Source: Thermanaeromonas sp. C210
GTDB taxonomy: Bacteria; Bacillota; DSM-521; Neomoorellales; Neomoorellaceae
DNA length: 64,000 bases
NCBI RefSeq assembly: GCF_013167955.1
Contig: NZ_BLWF01000004.1
Span: 228,577 to 292,576, forward strand
Direction of reading: 5' to 3'
Shown here: positions 61,106-64,000 of the stretch, piece by piece
How the letters are laid out: every line of letters begins with the position of its first letter
Position numbering within the stretch: position 1 is the stretch's first letter
The notes under the pieces: generated by a model
What the model saw: only the letters and a program-made list of their open reading frames with translations
Database searches by the model: none
What the model was told of the DNA's origin: nothing
Made by a program: the position numbers and the translations under genes

Positions 61106-63337
61106 TTACCACATGGTAACCGGCCCTATTTCCTTTATTAGCCTAACACCTGCCGGAACCCTATAATGGGCCAAGCCTTTATCTAGCCCGCGCTTTATCT
61201 GCTGCCAGGAAGGAGCCTTAAGAGTCAACTGCCACCGATATTCGCCCCTTATCCTGGCGATCGCGGCCGGCGCTGGCCCCAATACTTCTATGCCTGTTGC
61301 CGCTTCCTGGAGGACCTTCGCCAAGGCGTGGGCCGCGCTGATGACTTCTCCTTCGTAGGGCCCTATCAATCCAAGGCGGGCCAGCTTTACAAAAGGCGGG
61401 TAGCGCAGAAGCCGACGGGCGGCAATTTCGGTACGATAAAAACCTTTGTAATCCTGCTGGGCGGCAAAAATAATAGCCGGGTCTTCAGGATTGAAGGTTT
61501 GAATCAATACCTTGCCCTCCCGGGCCCTCCGCCCGGCCCGGCCGGCCACTTGCATGAGAAGCTGAAAGGTCCTCTCTCGGGCCCGAAAATCGGGCAAGAA
61601 CAGGGATAAATCCGCATTAATAACACCCACTAAAGTTACACCTTCAAAGTCCATACCCTTGGCAATGGTCTGGGTACCGATGAGTATATCGGCCTGCCCG
61701 CAGGCAAACTGATGGTAAATTTCGGCCCACCGCCGGGGGGACCCGGTAGTGTCGCTGTCGGCCCGCAGGAGGCGGGCCTGGGGAAAACAAGCCCGTACCT
61801 CGGCCTCCACCCTCTGGGTCCCTATCCCCAGGAGCGCTAGGGAACCACCGCAGCGGGGGCAGGTATCCGGCCAGGCCTGTTCCAGTCCGCAATAGTGGCA
61901 GCGTAATTTCCCATCTGCGTGGTAGGTCAAACCTACGGCACACTGGTGGCAGGCAGGGACATAGCCGCAATACCGGCAGACCACATGGGGAGCATATCCG
62001 CGTCGGTTAAGAAAAAGTAAAACCTGCTCTCCCCGGGCCAGCGTGGACCCTATTTCCCTTTGTAACTCCCTGCTGAAGTGACCGAAGTGGCCGCTGCGGA
62101 ACTCCTCCCGCATGTCAATGACCTTAATCCGAGGAGGAGTGCTTCCCGCCACCCTCTCCTTTAATTCCAATAATTGTAGCTGGCCGCGGCAAGCCAGGAA
62201 ATATGCCTCGGTACTAGGCGTGGCCGTCCCGAAGATGACAACCGCCTTTTCCAGCTGGCCTCGTTTCAGAGCTACCTCTCGAGCATCATAGCGAGGAGTG
62301 GCTTCGTGTTTGTAAGTAGTGGCATGTTCCTCATCGATGACAATCAGGCCCAATTTCGGAAAGGGGGCAAAAAGGGCCGACCGGGTGCCTACAGCTATCA
62401 TGGCCTGCCCCTGGCGGATTTTAAACCAGTTAGCCGTCCTCTCACGAGGGGCTAGCTCACCGTGAATGACCACCACCCGGTCCCCAAAAGCACATCGCAG
62501 CCGCTCGACCATCTGCGGTATTAAGGCGTGTTCCGGCACTAAGACGATGGCCCCCTTGTTCCGCTCCAGAGCCACCGCAATGCTGCGGATATAAACTTCG
62601 GTCTTACCGCTCCCCGTGATACCGTGGAGTAAGAAGTTGCCCCCTTCCCTTTCCAGGGCCGACTGAATCAGCTGCAAGGCTGCCCTTTGAGCCTGGTTCA
62701 ATACTATTATAGGGCCCCTGGGCCCCTTTTCCCCCTCCTTACCGAAACACGCAGTTCCTTCAGGGAGGCCACATGGCGGCTCCTGCCCCTTTCCGGCAAC
62801 CGCCCGCAACTTCACGGCCAAACCCCGGTCTTCCAATTCGCGAAGGGCAGTTGCCAATTCGCCGGCCGGCCAGCGCCGGCGGAGTTGGCGCTCACTTACC
62901 TCCCCGCGCCTTGCCAAGTAGGTAGCCACTTCCCCAGCAAGGGGAGAAATAAAGGCCAAACCTTCGATTTCCTCTTCCCCGCCGCCCACCCAGCGCCACG
63001 AATATCGGCGCCCCTTGAGCAAAGGAGGCAGCACCAAAGGCAAGACTTCCCCCGGAAGGCATAAATAGTATTCGCTGATCCAAAGTAATAATTCAATTAA
63101 AGAGGGAGGCAAAAACCCTTTATCGAGTACCTCCCGCACCGATTTGAGATTATCTATACGTACGTGCCCAGGGAAGCCCGTCACTATCCCCTCGACTTCC
63201 CGCTTACCCAGGGGAACCACAACCCGCGCCCCGACGGCTATTTCCCTTTGCAGGGACAAAGGTACTTCATAGGTCAGGGGCCTGGTAACCCGCTGCAGGG
63301 TCGAGTTGATCAGTACGTTCACCAGCATCTTTACCAA
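61106..63337 (-). CDS. priA: Primosomal replication restart helicase PriA
   Basis: 743 aa: N-terminal 3'-binding domain, [32 protein letters not shown], zinc region [16 protein letters not shown] and [19 protein letters not shown] (eight Cys), and [16 protein letters not shown] start with GGGGGT 5 bp upstream; ATG three codons in is an alternative. Confidence 0.96.
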   Translation of the reverse strand: MVKMLVNVLINSTLQRVTRPLTYEVPLSLQREIAVGARVVVPLGKREVEGIVTGFPGHVRIDNLKSVREVLDKGFLPPSLIELLLWISEYYLCLPGEVLPLVLPPLLKGRRYSWRWVGGGEEEIEGLAFISPLAGEVATYLARRGEVSERQLRRRWPAGELATALRELEDRGLAVKLRAVAGKGQEPPCGLPEGTACFGKEGEKGPRGPIIVLNQAQRAALQLIQSALEREGGNFLLHGITGSGKTEVYIRSIAVALERNKGAIVLVPEHALIPQMVERLRCAFGDRVVVIHGELAPRERTANWFKIRQGQAMIAVGTRSALFAPFPKLGLIVIDEEHATTYKHEATPRYDAREVALKRGQLEKAVVIFGTATPSTEAYFLACRGQLQLLELKERVAGSTPPRIKVIDMREEFRSGHFGHFSRELQREIGSTLARGEQVLLFLNRRGYAPHVVCRYCGYVPACHQCAVGLTYHADGKLRCHYCGLEQAWPDTCPRCGGSLALLGIGTQRVEAEVRACFPQARLLRADSDTTGSPRRWAEIYHQFACGQADILIGTQTIAKGMDFEGVTLVGVINADLSLFLPDFRARERTFQLLMQVAGRAGRRAREGKVLIQTFNPEDPAIIFAAQQDYKGFYRTEIAARRLLRYPPFVKLARLGLIGPYEGEVISAAHALAKVLQEAATGIEVLGPAPAAIARIRGEYRWQLTLKAPSWQQIKRGLDKGLAHYRVPAGVRLIKEIGPVTMW

Positions 63338-63371
63338 CTCGACCCCCTCTGGTTAGCTTATCCATGAAGTC

Positions 63372-63380
63372 ATTATAACA
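63372..63380 (-). promoter_or_regulatory. Extended -10 promoter of priA
   Basis: TGTTATAAT on the minus strand, weak -35; drives priA-def-fmt-DUF116. Confidence 0.6.
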
Positions 63381-63408
63381 AATTAAGCGACAAAAGTGAA
63401 CCGACACC

Positions 63409-63438
63409 TTGATCTCCCCAGCCCAACAGTGGTATAAT
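63409..63438 (+). promoter_or_regulatory. Promoter of tRNA-Thr
   Basis: TTGATC (63409-63414), 18-bp spacer, TATAAT (63433-63438), 17 bp before the tRNA. Confidence 0.75.
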
Positions 63439-63455
63439 GCCTTCGGAAAAGTTCT

Positions 63456-63530
63456 GCTGGTGTAGCTCAGAGGTAGAGCAGCGCACTCGTAATGCGCAGG
63501 CCGTGGGTTCGAATCCCACCATCAGCTCCA
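63456..63530 (+). tRNA. tRNA-Thr (anticodon CGT)
   Basis: 75 nt including encoded CCA. Acceptor GCTGGTG/CATCAGC, D arm AGCTCAGAGGTAGAGCA, anticodon arm GCGCA-CTCGTAA-TGCGC with CGT, T arm CGTGGGTTCGAATCCCACC. Reads ACG. Confidence 0.97.
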
Positions 63531-63540
63531 GAAAAATCAA

Positions 63541-63566
63541 GGCCTCCGGGGATCATCTCGGAGGCC
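63541..63566 (+). terminator. Terminator of tRNA-Thr
   Basis: GGCCTCCG/CGGAGGCC (63541-63548 with 63559-63566), then GCTTTCG; moderate T content. Confidence 0.6.
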
Positions 63567-63614
63567 GCTTTCGTTGGTTGGTGCCCAATTGGTGCCATAC
63601 CAAAACTTGGAACA

Positions 63615-63644
63615 AAACAAAAAACCCCCGGCTCATCACCGGGG
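63615..63644 (-). terminator. Orphan minus-strand terminator
   Basis: CCCCGG/CCGGGG (63626-63631 with 63639-63644), followed on the minus strand by GTTTTTTGTTTT. No minus-strand gene remains directly upstream; an IS66 element starts 27 bp away and may have separated it from its gene. Confidence 0.65.
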
Positions 63645-63670
63645 AGTAACCTGGAAGAGTAAGTATAGCA

Positions 63671-64000
63671 GTAAGCGTCAAATACTACCCACCTTGGCAT
63701 TGTGCTCGAGTTTAAGGGATAATCTTCCTCAGAAAACTAACTGAGGAGGATTTCCCCTTATGACCAGAGCCGAATTACAGCAACTGTGGGAAGCTCGTAT
63801 AGCCGAATACAGGGAAAGCGGGCAAAGCGTTAAAGAATGGTGCGCCTCCCATGAGGGCATTAGCCCCAGGCAGTTATGGTACTGGCTGCGGAAGTTTAAG
63901 AACCAGACCACAGCTCCCCCGGAAAGTTCCAACCGGTGGCTGCCAATAGAAATAAGCGAGCAAGGTTCCCCAGAACAGTCCCTACTGGTCAAAATAGGAC
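63671..64000 (+). mobile_element. IS66-family element, left end (continues beyond window)
   Basis: Begins with GTAAGCGTCAAATAC, the typical IS66 terminal GTAAGCG, followed 90 bp later by tnpA. The 8 bp before it, GTATAGCA (63663-63670), would be the target duplication; this cannot be checked because the right end is outside the window. Confidence 0.75.
63760..64000 (+). CDS. tnpA: IS66-family accessory protein TnpA (partial)
   Basis: 80 codons to the right edge. MTRAELQQLWEARIAEYRES, then GQSVKEWCASHEGISPRQLW and YWLRKFK form the N-terminal helix-turn-helix of IS66 TnpA proteins. ATG preceded by GAGGAGG about 8 bp upstream. Confidence 0.85.
   Translation, partial: MTRAELQQLWEARIAEYRESGQSVKEWCASHEGISPRQLWYWLRKFKNQTTAPPESSNRWLPIEISEQGSPEQSLLVKIG

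Overview
The window looks like a chromosomal segment of a moderately GC-rich, spore-forming, anaerobic Firmicute very close to Moorella/Thermanaeromonas (Moorellaceae). The strongest pointers are an FprA flavodiiron protein next to a high-molecular-weight rubredoxin (Hrb), the pair known from Moorella thermoacetica; sporulation genes (spoVS, ylbJ, gpr, an alpha/beta SASP); acetate kinase; indolepyruvate:ferredoxin oxidoreductase; and an apparent selenocysteine codon. Most genes lie on the minus strand and are described below in window order, so minus-strand transcription runs right to left. Layout: 1-5.7 kb carries a truncated response regulator and a ribosome/secretion operon (rbgA, lepB, rplS, trmD, rimM, khpA, rpsP, ffh, ylxM). 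5.7-12.8 kb holds mtaD, ftsY, smc, spoVS and rnc. 12.8-19.7 kb is the type II fatty-acid operon fapR-plsX-fabH-fabK-fabD-fabG-acpP-fabF. 19.9-23.6 kb is an oxygen/nitric oxide defence block of two divergent operons (superoxide reductase, rubredoxin, a rubredoxin-like mini-protein and a rubrerythrin on minus; fprA-hrb on plus) separated by 560 bp of structured non-coding DNA. 23.8-28.4 kb has rpmF, DUF177, ackA, ylbJ, a coiled-coil protein and rsmD. 28.4-34.6 kb has a candidate small RNA, an attenuated iorAB-paaK operon, a molybdopterin-binding protein, and a redox operon of a HesB-like selenoprotein, thioredoxin and a 39-residue Cys peptide. 34.7-39.1 kb has gpr, SASP, recG and a DUF1858 protein. 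39.2-45.9 kb has rpmB, the FMN-riboswitch-controlled ribDEBAH operon, a decayed insertion sequence and rpe. 45.9-54.3 kb is a Ser/Thr phospho-signalling and cell-wall cluster in the order fhaA-fhaB-stp-rodA-pbpA-pknB-rsgA. 54.4-56.7 kb is an Agr-type peptide-signalling cluster including a previously easy-to-miss agrD. 56.7-63.3 kb holds rsmB, a zinc peptidase, DUF116, fmt, def and priA. The right edge has tRNA-Thr(CGT) and the start of an IS66-family element. The most interesting things seen are (1) a family of about 240-290 bp non-coding elements with terminal inverted repeats and 9-bp target duplications (three copies, one in a clean duplication whose insertion removed the last residue of AckA); (2) the fact that two of these elements and an unrelated insertion sequence all sit 0-3 bp upstream of the -35 box of housekeeping promoters; (3) an in-frame TGA in a HesB-like gene that is best read as selenocysteine; (4) a complete agrBD pair whose sensor seems split into a membrane protein and a kinase; and (5) several untyped leader or small RNAs. 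Start sites were chosen from Shine-Dalgarno placement and family N-termini and are inference unless stated.
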